26,969 bases of DNA, from NCBI GenBank assembly GCA_013334845.1, contig JAAXWV010000001.1, forward strand, positions 1 to 26,969. The letters are read 5' to 3'. Position 1 is the first letter of the stretch, and every line of letters starts with the position of its first letter. Below are positions 7,317 to 15,783 of this stretch, piece after piece. This DNA is from Candidatus Roizmanbacteria bacterium (GTDB lineage Bacteria > Patescibacteriota > Microgenomatia > UBA1406 > GWC2-37-13). A program made the translations under genes and the position numbers. The notes beneath the pieces are model-generated. The model made no database searches, had not been told where the DNA came from, and saw nothing but the letters and a program-made list of their open reading frames with translations.

Positions 7317-7334
7317 ATACTTACTAGTAAGTAT
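7317..7334. promoter_or_regulatory. 18-bp perfect palindrome, possible operator
   Basis: ATACTTACT followed directly by its reverse complement AGTAAGTAT lies in the gap between the divergent ApeA-type and PIN genes, 18 bases upstream of the former. Its symmetry and position suit a dimeric repressor site. Confidence 0.5.
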
Positions 7335-7558
7335 ACTATGGAACAAGTATCACAGGTATGTACGACTGTCTATCCAAGACTGATGCAACCTTGCTACATT
7401 AAAGTTATAAACTTCTTTATCATATGGTGTCTTTTAGGACCATGCCCAGGTTGCGTGGCTGGTCGAGATTCTTTTCGATTACCTCGACCCAACTAATACG
7501 GTCAAAGGCGCAATAAAGCAAATCTTGCCAAAGGACGATATATATTTGAAAAATATCA

Positions 7559-7564
7559 TATAAT
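7559..7564 (+). promoter_or_regulatory. -10 box 6 bases before PIN gene ATG
   Basis: A perfect TATAAT ends 6 bases before the ATG at 7571. There is no ribosome binding site, so a leaderless mRNA is predicted. No clear -35 box was found at 16-18 bases. Confidence 0.5.
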
Positions 7565-7570
7565 ATCATT

Positions 7571-8626
7571 ATGTCGAAAGGAATAAATACAAAGATAATT
7601 AGATACCCTCACAGTACGTCGATAATATTAGACTCTAATATTTATATTGCTGATTTCCATCGAAGGTCTAAGGCATTTGAGGGTTTAAACAGGTACCTGA
7701 AACTAACAAGTTCATTGGTATATATACCCGAAGTAGTTTATAAAGAAGTATTAAATACTTACGAGACAGGTGCCGCTGAATTCATTAAATATATCAACAA
7801 GCAGAAACGTAATTTTTCTAGTGCTGTATCAACAGTAAAGACACCCCAAGCTTTAATTGAAGAGTATAAAAGAGCATGGGATTTTGATATAAAGTACGAT
7901 CACCATTACGAAATAATAGGCAGCGAGGCAATAAAGCTAGATAAGCTTATAGATAAGGCGATTAAAAAAAGTAAGCCCTTTAGTCCTTCGGGTACCGGTT
8001 TTAGGGACGCGGTGATATGGGAAAATGTTGTCAACCTTGCCGCTTCATCAAATGAGCAAGTTGTATTCATTTCAAATAATGGCAAAGATTTCGGTCATGA
8101 AAAACTTGATGAGAATTTATTTAATGAAGTTAGCATATACAAGAATCCTGTTAAATACTTCAGTGATATCGCAGGTTTCTTGCAAGAGTACGCATCAAAT
8201 CTGGAATTTTTGAGCAAAGAGACTGTTCAAGGTTGGATTGATAATGTAGACGAATTGTTTACAATAGAGGCGACCGATTTACTAAGTGAAGAATATGAGT
8301 ATATCTTTAATTTAGATAAACATGACTTTCCTATACCGCTTGAGTATACAAACTATGACTTTTTAGATACCGAATATCTTACTTCAGATTTAACTGATTA
8401 CTATATATATCGAGAAGATGACGACTATTATTATATTGAGGTTATAGTGTCAATTTATATAAAAACTACCTTAGTATATGAATACACAGTAATGGGTGTG
8501 GGTGGTAATAATGTAAATAAAACAGATGGCGAAGATTTGTATGGATCAAAATTAAGCACAATACAATTTAAGGTTAATAAAATCACTCATGAAAGTAAAC
8601 TGTTTATAGATAAAAATACCCTTTAA
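7571..8626 (+). CDS. PIN-domain ribonuclease (DUF4935-like), 351 aa
   Basis: The first ~200 residues form a PIN domain: IILDSNIYIAD with Asp21, a YIPEVVYKEVL strand-helix, GTGFRDAVIWE with Asp146, and FISNNGKDFG with Asp173. These give the acidic metal-binding set of PIN ribonucleases, in the arrangement seen in DUF4935 proteins. The C-terminal ~130 residues are rich in Tyr and acidic residues (for example YYIYREDDDYYYIEV) and look like a separate beta-rich domain, perhaps a sensor or self-inhibitory part. There is no antitoxin gene next to it, so it is more likely a self-controlled defence nuclease than a classic VapC toxin; this is inference from context. Confidence 0.82.
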   Translation: MSKGINTKIIRYPHSTSIILDSNIYIADFHRRSKAFEGLNRYLKLTSSLVYIPEVVYKEVLNTYETGAAEFIKYINKQKRNFSSAVSTVKTPQALIEEYKRAWDFDIKYDHHYEIIGSEAIKLDKLIDKAIKKSKPFSPSGTGFRDAVIWENVVNLAASSNEQVVFISNNGKDFGHEKLDENLFNEVSIYKNPVKYFSDIAGFLQEYASNLEFLSKETVQGWIDNVDELFTIEATDLLSEEYEYIFNLDKHDFPIPLEYTNYDFLDTEYLTSDLTDYYIYREDDDYYYIEVIVSIYIKTTLVYEYTVMGVGGNNVNKTDGEDLYGSKLSTIQFKVNKITHESKLFIDKNTL

Positions 8627-8739
8627 GTTTAACCCATCGGCACACCTTCCTGCCCATTACGTATAATGAGGAGATATGTAAATGGAAGGATAGTTAATAA
8701 TCAAAAGCAAAAATGTGATGTGTTTCTTGTAATTATTAC

Positions 8740-10473
8740 TTATTTTTCTGCACGACTCTTACGTTTAGACCTATCGTGAAAAGCCTGTATCCTTTTTAAT
8801 AGCTCGACTATTTCTAACACCATCTCCTTCTTCACCTTACTTAGATCCGATGATGAGCTATTAGATATCGCCATTAAAGAACTGGTTATAGTGTCGATGT
8901 CCCATCGTTTATTAAATTTGTCATAAAACATAGTAGCAAGCAACCTAGCCACGTTATCTATTAGGCTTGTAGATTGCAATACGTCGGCATATGAATCATT
9001 CCTCAATTCTCTTAGTTTGATGTCGATCATTATGTCCATTGGTCTCGATTTCATAGTGTAGAAATAGAGTACGGATTCATAGCTGTCTAAACCTTCGATA
9101 TTGAGCATAAACCAATAAAAATTTGACATAGCAACTTCATCTGTATCGGGGAATACAAATTCAGTAACATAATCTATTCTTTCAAAATCAACACTATCGA
9201 TCTCATCGAATTTATTGAATATCCACGACTTATATATCTGTACCACAACAAGACCTAAAGACTTTTTTATGCAAAGATCATAGTGCTTCACCCTCCACTC
9301 AACCATAGTAGAATCTGTAATAAATATACTATCAAATTCATCTTCAGTTGAGATTGATCTTGTACCATCAAATATTGAGTCGAAGGTTGTAAATAAAAAG
9401 TTACGCATCATCGAGTAAGCGTGCTTATTTTTATCTGTTCCGAGAAAGTTAATATTCACATCAGTACATCTGGTATGAAAATCTCTCATTAACTCGAATA
9501 CATTAGTGGAGAATTCATCTTTGGAACTATCAATGAAGATTTTTTTTGTAATTTTTAGCAGTAATTCGGAAATTTTAGCATACAAGTCAGCATAGGTAAG
9601 GTCGCTGCTATCTAGCATTACCTCGTTATTATAAAACATATCCAAGAAACGCTCTAAATAGTAGCTTAAATATACTGGCTTTTGTGAATACCTATTGACT
9701 ATATATTTTTCGTACATTTTTAGCATATCAATAGAACGACTAATCGCCCTAAGATCGTCAATATGACTTAGATTGTCTGTCAAGATAGATAAAAAATAAT
9801 CATGTAATTCATCTTCAAAATCAAATGGCAATCTTGGCTCTCTCCATATTGAGTTCCATGGTCTGACGTCATCAGACTTTACTAATGCGAATACTACTCT
9901 AGCGAACCGATATGAACTACCGGCTTCAAAATATCCATCCTCTTTAGTGTTCAGATCGGTTACAAGATCAGTTAGCCACAGATATGACCTGAATAGAGAG
10001 CCGATAAAAAATACCCAAGCGAGAATAATCGCTGGCGAAAGATACAGTTTAAATATTCCATTTGGTATAAGTGCGTAGGCTAAAACAAAAACTGTTGCGA
10101 TCACCAAACCCTTTAGGCGTATAACATATTTAACTAGGGTCATTCGCATAAAAACTATTCTACTGTCATCAATTAGAGATATGGCTACAGGTATAAAGAG
10201 TGATATTAAAACAGCAGTAATACCTATGGCGTGATCAGAAAAGCTATCTCCAAAAAAAGCATGGGGAATATTATCTGGGTTCCATATCAGTAACAAAAAT
10301 AATAAAATAAATAGTAACAAATACCCAACTGTGATTGTTAGTCTTGATAACAATTTCTGTTGATTAAATCTATAAATAAACGGCCCCGAAGAGTAATATC
10401 TATCAATAGAATAAGAGGGGTGTATATATGGATTTTTTGAAATATTAATTATCTTCTTGAGGCGAGACCACAT
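8740..10473 (-). CDS. Four-helix membrane protein with large soluble domain, 577 aa
   Basis: I do not recognise this family. Four hydrophobic segments lie near residues 45-66, 82-102, 119-139 and 144-166. A soluble part of about 400 residues follows, mostly helical, with many acidic and aromatic residues and a basic C-terminus (HDRSKRKSRAEK). No nuclease, ATPase or protease motif is visible. TAAGAT ends 6 bases before the ATG and there is no ribosome binding site. It is divergent, across 128 bases, from another small membrane protein gene (10602), and lies between clear defence genes. A membrane-acting defence effector or a surface function are both possible; neither is shown. Confidence 0.8.
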   Translation of the reverse strand: MWSRLKKIINISKNPYIHPSYSIDRYYSSGPFIYRFNQQKLLSRLTITVGYLLLFILLFLLLIWNPDNIPHAFFGDSFSDHAIGITAVLISLFIPVAISLIDDSRIVFMRMTLVKYVIRLKGLVIATVFVLAYALIPNGIFKLYLSPAIILAWVFFIGSLFRSYLWLTDLVTDLNTKEDGYFEAGSSYRFARVVFALVKSDDVRPWNSIWREPRLPFDFEDELHDYFLSILTDNLSHIDDLRAISRSIDMLKMYEKYIVNRYSQKPVYLSYYLERFLDMFYNNEVMLDSSDLTYADLYAKISELLLKITKKIFIDSSKDEFSTNVFELMRDFHTRCTDVNINFLGTDKNKHAYSMMRNFLFTTFDSIFDGTRSISTEDEFDSIFITDSTMVEWRVKHYDLCIKKSLGLVVVQIYKSWIFNKFDEIDSVDFERIDYVTEFVFPDTDEVAMSNFYWFMLNIEGLDSYESVLYFYTMKSRPMDIMIDIKLRELRNDSYADVLQSTSLIDNVARLLATMFYDKFNKRWDIDTITSSLMAISNSSSSDLSKVKKEMVLEIVELLKRIQAFHDRSKRKSRAEK

Positions 10474-10564
10474 AAATATATCTTAGCATTAATTAGTGTG
10501 AATAGGGACGGTTACTTCATCTATTGCTCTAATGATGAAAGTTTGAACATCCATCCACATATTT

Positions 10565-10595
10565 TTGAATCCGCTCTTGCTTATCATGCTATAAT
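10565..10595 (+). promoter_or_regulatory. Promoter 6 bases before small membrane protein ATG
   Basis: TTGAAT (10565-10570), a 19-base spacer with an extended TG element, and a perfect TATAAT (10590-10595) end 6 bases before the ATG at 10602. A leaderless mRNA is predicted. Confidence 0.6.
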
Positions 10596-10601
10596 ATGGT
10601 C

Positions 10602-10982
10602 ATGAAACAAATAACACAAGAATATGGACTACAAAATCAAGGTGGATTTAGCGATACACGTTTAAGATTTTTCGTGCTTGGGTTTATGAGTTTAGGTCTA
10701 ATCATGACACCATTTTTAGGAATGTTAGCGTCATTTATCGTGATGTTAATTTTTGCAATATTTACTGCAGTTAAAATCAATGAGTTTCAACAAAGTAATC
10801 AAGAGTCTATTTTGCTTCATCGTCAAGCTATGGATCGAATGTATAATTACGGTGCCAAAGCTGAGTATTATAGGATGCTGCTAAAACCATACGAAAAGAA
10901 AGCAATTAATCGAGCCGCTAAATCTCGAAAAGCCAATCAAATTAATCATATAAACAGTTTAAATCTAGCATTAAGTAGATAG
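10602..10982 (+). CDS. Small membrane protein, 126 aa
   Basis: The protein starts MKQITQEYGL. I prefer this ATG to the one 6 bases earlier because the -10 box ends at 10595, so the mRNA should begin at 10602. A hydrophobic stretch at residues 23-57 is long enough for two membrane passes. The rest is a basic, helical, cytoplasmic-like tail (KPYEKKAINRAAKSRKANQ). There is no known family. It is divergent from the 577-aa membrane protein gene and convergent with the PIN-like gene ending at 10994. Confidence 0.75.
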   Translation: MKQITQEYGLQNQGGFSDTRLRFFVLGFMSLGLIMTPFLGMLASFIVMLIFAIFTAVKINEFQQSNQESILLHRQAMDRMYNYGAKAEYYRMLLKPYEKKAINRAAKSRKANQINHINSLNLALSR

Positions 10983-10993
10983 GCGTAAACCTT

Positions 10994-11446
10994 TTATGCT
11001 GGTACTGGGAAAGACTCGCCAGATAATAACTTTCTCAGTTCATCAGTGGTAACAATTTTCATACCAGTAAGAATTTTTTCTAATTCTTCGCGTTTCCCGT
11101 TTGAAGATGGATCATTTCTGATATCACGAATGAAATCTTTTGGGTTATTTGTCACAAAATACTCACATTTCGCATGATAAGCAGAGTACAAATGTGCCAA
11201 GTCAAATCTGTCACTAACTTTATTTGGATGCATTATATCTTCTATGTCATCAATATCGTCGCCCGCCAAATAATCTCCTCCACCGAGAGTAGATACGCCT
11301 AGCATGAACACGCCCGGTATACTGTCGGCATGGCGGAGTTTTTGCTCGTAGTGACCTACATGCACCACCTCTAAATCATGTAGTCTTTTAAGATTTGTGA
11401 TTTTCTTTCGATCGACTCCTTGATCTATATACACCTTAGTACTCAT
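10994..11446 (-). CDS. PIN-like ribonuclease linked to restriction genes, 150 aa
   Basis: The start ATG at 11446 gives MSTKVYIDQGVD; an in-frame TTG two codons earlier is less likely. The N-terminal strand with Asp (VYIDQG), acidic loop (GDDIDDIEDI), DRFDLAHLYSA and FVTNNPKDF resemble a PIN-domain core with its spread acidic residues. That suggests a metal-dependent RNase. The gene is the last of the minus-strand row after the methyltransferase, endonuclease and small membrane protein, a few bases behind the membrane gene's stop. No antitoxin is visible. A back-up effector tied to the restriction system is an attractive but unproven reading. Confidence 0.65.
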   Translation of the reverse strand: MSTKVYIDQGVDRKKITNLKRLHDLEVVHVGHYEQKLRHADSIPGVFMLGVSTLGGGDYLAGDDIDDIEDIMHPNKVSDRFDLAHLYSAYHAKCEYFVTNNPKDFIRDIRNDPSSNGKREELEKILTGMKIVTTDELRKLLSGESFPVPA

Positions 11447-11452
11447 GCTCAA

Positions 11453-11764
11453 CTAGACCTTACTGTTTTTAACTGCATCAAGTACCTCACGATGGCGTAA
11501 TTCATCACGTTTATTCTTGCGCGATCCGCGTCGCCAGAGACGAAATGGAATAAATAAGATACCGAACAATACGTACATCACAAAATACCAAAGCATAACG
11601 AACATCCATGCGATACAAACCAAACAAATAGCAATTGGTATAAGAACCGCCCATTTCAATATCATATTACCTGTTTCAGTAATTTCCCAAATTCTCTGGT
11701 AAGAACCTGCAAATGAAAGAGGTGCTGAAATTACTATTTTTTCCGACGCTAGCTTATTAGACAT
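11453..11764 (-). CDS. Small membrane protein in restriction operon, 103 aa
   Basis: Two closely spaced hydrophobic segments lie at about residues 34-53 and 54-77 (WAVLIPIAICLVCIAWMFV; FVMYVLFGILFIPF). A strongly basic cytoplasmic-like tail follows (RLWRRGSRKNKRDELRHRE). The ATG lies 2 bases after the endonuclease stop codon and the stop lies 6 bases before the PIN-like gene, so all are probably one transcript. I do not recognise a family. Confidence 0.75.
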   Translation of the reverse strand: MSNKLASEKIVISAPLSFAGSYQRIWEITETGNMILKWAVLIPIAICLVCIAWMFVMLWYFVMYVLFGILFIPFRLWRRGSRKNKRDELRHREVLDAVKNSKV

Positions 11765-11766
11765 AG

Positions 11767-13557
11767 TTACCAGACTGATACTAACTCTTTAAGATTTTCT
11801 TGCCACTGCGTAGAGTCTGTATGTGCAGCAACCGTGCCACTAAGGTTGCTAACTAGATCCTCTAGAGTTGCATTCCCAAGACTGCCAGATACAATCCTGC
11901 TGCGTGCACTTTTTAGGAAATCTACGAATTGCTCAATAGTTAGAGGAAAAATATTTTGAGGTCTGCCCTCAAATTCATACTTATTACTTATCCAGAATGT
12001 GTTCAAGGTATCTCTATGTATGTGTGGTGCAACAAATAAGCAAAACGCCTTCTTTTTAGGAATTGTATTTTCGAAATCACGTAAATGTCGCATCACAGGT
12101 TGACCTTCTGCGGTCCACTGATCGCGTCCGCAAAGTAGAGTTACCTCTACTGTCATGCCAAAGTTATCATACTCACATTCGATATCTGAAAGATTACCCC
12201 TAAAGCCTGTTGGTAGACCGTCGTCGCCAACCTTATAGCTTGGTTCGATACGCAATGCATCATTTAATACCATCATAGCTCTAGATACGTACCATTCAAA
12301 ATCCAGCGATGGCCTAGAAGTGACTGGTTCATATCTACTACTAGAAATGATTGATATTTTATGGATAGCTTCATCCAGTGCGCTGACATCATGACGTAAT
12401 AAACGTAATTTTTCGATCCTAACATCATTAATCTTTTCCTGCAGTATGTCCACCTGTTTTACTAGAGTCTTGCCGATAATATCCGAATTATCGATTGCCA
12501 CAGAAACTTCTTTTGCTTCGCTGTCGAGTATCTCAGTAAGATTATCGGTAATTTTCTGTAAGTCTTTTTCATTTTGCCATGGCAGATCGTATGATAAGTC
12601 ACCGAGGTATTCAAGATAAGCTTCTGCCGTCGTAAAATCTAGAGACTGGATAGACACTGATTCCACGATGCTCATAGCCTCAGCCATTTTGTCTTTTGCG
12701 ATATCTACGTGTCTGCCAGCGCCTCGCAGTGCTATCAAACCAGATATTCGGAAATACCTAAGAGATGAGTCTGCATAATCTCTCAAACTTCCGATCTGCC
12801 TTCTAAGATTATCCTCATTTGAGTAACCATAAATAGCTATGACTCGTTGACGTTCGAAATTGCTGATAAAATCGCTTCTTTCCTTGCCAGACAAGTTGTG
12901 AGATTTTTGTCTGAATGCAATTATCTGCGTTGTTGCCAACTCGATAGAATTTTTTGACTTAAGAGAAAGCGCGAAAAGTCGGTACTCTCCCTTGGACAAA
13001 CCTACTGGCTGATTGCCGAGTTGTTGCCATGCGTCATTTACGCCTTTTATTAGACGTAAAACTGCGGGGAAGGGTTTTATATCAAATTCATTATATCCAG
13101 ACTCAATTGGGTTTGGGTATTGCCAACGGAGAAGAAACCTAGTAAAAAGTTCTTCGTCATCAATCTCACCACTTAGCCATTTTTTTCCAAGAGGAGTAAT
13201 AATAACCGAGCTATGCGACTGTAGGGCGATACATAACCCGAATCTATTCAATACAGCAACAGACGTACGGCCTCGACCAGCACTGTCGACACTCCCTCTA
13301 TATTTATCTATTATCCGATTGACGGTATTATCATCAATGTCTTCGTTCGGATCGGAGTCATAGACTGCGCTTGAAAGATCATCCCCGAGCGTGGCTCGCG
13401 TCGGTGTATAAAATCGCTTCTTAATTTGCAAGCCAAAAAAATGCTCTTGGCCACCGGCGTCAAAAGTAGTGCCCTCCATATCACTCAAGATACGAAGCAG
13501 GTTTTCCATTCGTTCTGGATTACGTACTGTAGTATTAAAACTCCATACTTCTGCCAT
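11767..13557 (-). CDS. AlwI-like type IIS restriction endonuclease, 596 aa
   Basis: The N-terminus (WSFNTTVRNPERMENLL) and overall length match the AlwI/PleI/MlyI/N.BstNBI family, which recognises short asymmetric sites and cuts a few bases away. The likely PD-(D/E)xK core is SDIECEYDNFGMTVEVTL, with Asp458, Glu471 and Glu484. The 13-residue spacing fits the catalytic acids reported for the family's nicking member N.BstNBI/BspD6I. A charged helical middle region (about 340-400) separates the recognition part from the cutting part. The gene follows the double methyltransferase, as in other type IIS systems. Its own -10 box lies in the 21-base gap between them. The recognition sequence cannot be read from the protein by eye. 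Confidence 0.87.
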   Translation of the reverse strand: MAEVWSFNTTVRNPERMENLLRILSDMEGTTFDAGGQEHFFGLQIKKRFYTPTRATLGDDLSSAVYDSDPNEDIDDNTVNRIIDKYRGSVDSAGRGRTSVAVLNRFGLCIALQSHSSVIITPLGKKWLSGEIDDEELFTRFLLRWQYPNPIESGYNEFDIKPFPAVLRLIKGVNDAWQQLGNQPVGLSKGEYRLFALSLKSKNSIELATTQIIAFRQKSHNLSGKERSDFISNFERQRVIAIYGYSNEDNLRRQIGSLRDYADSSLRYFRISGLIALRGAGRHVDIAKDKMAEAMSIVESVSIQSLDFTTAEAYLEYLGDLSYDLPWQNEKDLQKITDNLTEILDSEAKEVSVAIDNSDIIGKTLVKQVDILQEKINDVRIEKLRLLRHDVSALDEAIHKISIISSSRYEPVTSRPSLDFEWYVSRAMMVLNDALRIEPSYKVGDDGLPTGFRGNLSDIECEYDNFGMTVEVTLLCGRDQWTAEGQPVMRHLRDFENTIPKKKAFCLFVAPHIHRDTLNTFWISNKYEFEGRPQNIFPLTIEQFVDFLKSARSRIVSGSLGNATLEDLVSNLSGTVAAHTDSTQWQENLKELVSVW

Positions 13558-13564
13558 ACTTGAG

Positions 13565-13570
13565 ATTATA
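13565..13570 (-). promoter_or_regulatory. -10 box 7 bases before endonuclease ATG
   Basis: On the minus strand TATAAT (13570-13565) ends 7 bases before the ATG at 13557, within the gap after the methyltransferase gene. It would allow the endonuclease to be made from its own leaderless mRNA. Confidence 0.5.
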
Positions 13571-13578
13571 TCAAACTA

Positions 13579-15582
13579 TTAGTAGTTAGTAACTAACACT
13601 TCTCGTGTAATATTATTTTTTGCGTTTGATTGATAGTTTGAGTTTTTATAATCGAAGTTCAATATGTGCATATTTAACCCTAGTCGCTCGACCCACTTTT
13701 GGAGAATAGCATTCTTTGTGCCCTTATGTTCGATAACATTAGAGAGTGCGAATCGTATTTTTTGTTTATTCAGACTAGTCAACACATCATAGAGGTCGTT
13801 TTCGTCTTTTTCGGACCATCCACCGCTCTCGTTGTATGCAGCCAAGCCAAGTAGATATGGCGGATCTAGGTATACAAAATCTTTACGGGATAACTTGTAA
13901 TTAAGAAGATCCCTAAAATCCCCGGTTGTAAATTCAATATTTTTATCATTTGCAGCTTGGTTAAATTCGGCAAGATTGCGTCGTAAACTACCGTTATAAT
14001 CACGTTTTCCAACAGGTAAGTTAAATTCTCCTTTTGAGTTAAAGCGGATCTGATTATTAAACGAATACATCACCAGTACTAACAGTAGCAACGTTTTCTT
14101 TCTTGAAGTTTTTGTTTTATTGTACGCAGCTCGTAACGACAGGTAGCGTTCTTTGTTGAATACACCTAGTCCTTTTGAACTTTCTGCGCCATATGCGTCA
14201 TAACCATTTACATAGCTTTGGCTTAATCCATGCTCGTTTACGACTTCTAGTATTTCTTGGTGTAGCTCCTCAAAATTAGTGGATTTCATCAAACTTAGCA
14301 AGTGAACTACGTTATCGTTCTTGTCAACACAAACTACGCTTTTACTATGTGCATTAACGCCTACGTTCGCACCTCCGCAGAATATATCGTAGAAGGTATC
14401 TATGTCTTTAGGTATGTGTTGATTAATTTGTGGCATTAACTTGTGTTTACCACCCGTGTAGTTAAGCGGTGATTTTACAAACTCACGCTTAGATGCATTT
14501 TTATGGGTGGTGATTGTAACTGGTGTTGTTCTTATTTTATTCTCCACACGACAGAAAAATATACGCTCCATTAAGTCGTTCTTATCCGATTTGCCAGTAG
14601 TGAATTGCTTGAAAGTCTTTTCGTATATTGTCAATTTTCCTCGACGTTCCAGCGCAGATACTATTTCATGATCCGTAAGTCGCGACTGTGAACGAGCATT
14701 GCCATGGTCACCCATATCGTTATATGAAACTAAGATATATTTAGTATCTAATTTATCTATTAGGTCGCTAAACGCTTCTCCTGCTGACTTAAGACTGTAC
14801 CTGCTCTTTATGTGGGATCTATCAATTTTTTTTGCGACACCGTAAACTGGATGTTTTCCCCATGATGCGATGTTTTCTAGTAAGTGATACGCATCTGAAT
14901 ATTGACGCGAATTATATGGGGGGTCTATATAGACAACGTCGGCTTTTATCGTTTTAACTAATTCATTTGCATCACATTTATATATATGACTGGAGTGCCT
15001 TGTTTTGATCAAGTTAAGAGGTCGTAGCACTAATTCTTTCTTCGGGATTTCAATTTTTCTGTATGCATCATAGTGCCCAACAGTGTTAGCTATACGATCT
15101 AAAGAATAAATTAGTGATGTGACTAGATAAGCCTTTTCGCGTTCACTTATTTCTCCCGATGTGTACAGATTTTCAATATTCTCTCGTATTGCCCCAATCC
15201 GCTTTGAATTATCGTGATCGAAGTATGTATTTGAAAAGTTACTTGAGAAATAATTTTCATCAAGCATAGCAGCATCTATGGAATTGTATTCATTTATTTT
15301 CGAAAGTGTAACATCAAGTCGAATAGGTTCTTTACCAAAAAAAGCAAGATATGTAATATAGTTAGAATCTAAGATGTCATTAACGATTATGTTAGTCTTG
15401 TTATAGAAATGATGTGCCACTACCCCCGTGCCTGCGAAAATGTCAGCAAACGATTTATATACTACGCTCTCTTGCTCTAACGTCTCTTCAATGAATTTCA
15501 ACAATCTTGTTTTACTTCCAAGATAGCGTCGTTGATTTATCTTTACGAATGAACTTTTATTTCCAAAACCTGCATCAATCAT
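13579..15582 (-). CDS. Fused double DNA adenine methyltransferase, 667 aa
   Basis: Two D12-class N6-adenine methyltransferases are joined head to tail. The first half has RRYLGSKTRLLKFI (about 13-26), the SAM site SFADIFAGTGVVA and the catalytic DPPY in VVYIDPPYNSRQ (about 215-225). The second half repeats the plan: LNYTGGKHKLMPQI (about 370), FYDIFCGGANVG and FVYLDPPYLLG (about 571). An asymmetric target needs a methylase for each strand, and a single fused protein, as in M.FokI, solves this. Length and neighbour (AlwI-like endonuclease 21 bases downstream) fit a type IIS pair. The gene is read from a strong promoter that ends 6 bases before its ATG, with no ribosome binding site. Confidence 0.92.
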   Translation of the reverse strand: MIDAGFGNKSSFVKINQRRYLGSKTRLLKFIEETLEQESVVYKSFADIFAGTGVVAHHFYNKTNIIVNDILDSNYITYLAFFGKEPIRLDVTLSKINEYNSIDAAMLDENYFSSNFSNTYFDHDNSKRIGAIRENIENLYTSGEISEREKAYLVTSLIYSLDRIANTVGHYDAYRKIEIPKKELVLRPLNLIKTRHSSHIYKCDANELVKTIKADVVYIDPPYNSRQYSDAYHLLENIASWGKHPVYGVAKKIDRSHIKSRYSLKSAGEAFSDLIDKLDTKYILVSYNDMGDHGNARSQSRLTDHEIVSALERRGKLTIYEKTFKQFTTGKSDKNDLMERIFFCRVENKIRTTPVTITTHKNASKREFVKSPLNYTGGKHKLMPQINQHIPKDIDTFYDIFCGGANVGVNAHSKSVVCVDKNDNVVHLLSLMKSTNFEELHQEILEVVNEHGLSQSYVNGYDAYGAESSKGLGVFNKERYLSLRAAYNKTKTSRKKTLLLLVLVMYSFNNQIRFNSKGEFNLPVGKRDYNGSLRRNLAEFNQAANDKNIEFTTGDFRDLLNYKLSRKDFVYLDPPYLLGLAAYNESGGWSEKDENDLYDVLTSLNKQKIRFALSNVIEHKGTKNAILQKWVERLGLNMHILNFDYKNSNYQSNAKNNITREVLVTNY

Positions 15583-15588
15583 AATACG

Positions 15589-15617
15589 ATTGTATTGTGC
15601 TTGTGCTGTTTTGTAAA
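15589..15617 (-). promoter_or_regulatory. Leaderless promoter of methyltransferase
   Basis: On the minus strand TTTACA (15617-15612), 17 bases, and TACAAT (15594-15589) end 6 bases before the ATG at 15582. Both boxes are 5/6 matches. It is the clearest case in the window of a promoter whose start point falls on the start codon. Confidence 0.75.
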
Positions 15618-15708
15618 TGCTTATTGTTATTGTATTTTTATAATTTTTATAATTAGCAATTTTTAATTGTATTGGGCTTATGTTTAACTATACTTTGCAA
15701 TGAATTAG

Positions 15709-15738
15709 TTGACAAGTCAAATATATTAGGGTTACAAT
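15709..15738 (+). promoter_or_regulatory. Promoter of the type IV secretion operon
   Basis: A perfect TTGACA (15709-15714), 18 bases, and TACAAT (15733-15738) lie about 45 bases before the first transfer gene. The -35 box is part of an inverted repeat TTGAC-AA-GTCAA, which could bind a regulator. Confidence 0.75.
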
Positions 15739-15783
15739 GCCCTCAGTGCAACATATATTAGCGTAGTAAGGAGTCCATGCCCT

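Larger units (their letters stand above)
7299..7570. other. Gene-free divergent region between ApeA-like and PIN genes
   Basis: Besides the palindrome this stretch holds a 7-bp hairpin GGTCGAG/CTCGACC (7461-7467/7483-7489), a small AAGTT/AACTT hairpin near 7405, and CCAAAGGACGA (7528-7538). The last 11-mer is also at 4133-4143, upstream of the SEC-C nuclease. A 52-codon frame (7338-7496) is present but not convincing. Confidence 0.4.

Noticed and set aside
7338..7496. A 52-codon plus-strand frame (MEQVSQV..., cysteine-containing) in the gap before the PIN gene
   Set aside because: No ribosome binding site, odd composition, and it overlaps the hairpin and palindrome-flanking sequence; a chance frame is more likely.
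8661..8695. GTATAATGAG (also at 4171-4180) with GAGGAG and ATG after the PIN gene
   Set aside because: The ATG is followed at once by TAA and the next ATG by a stop after three codons. It may be an orphan promoter or cassette remnant, but no gene follows and no -35 box is visible.
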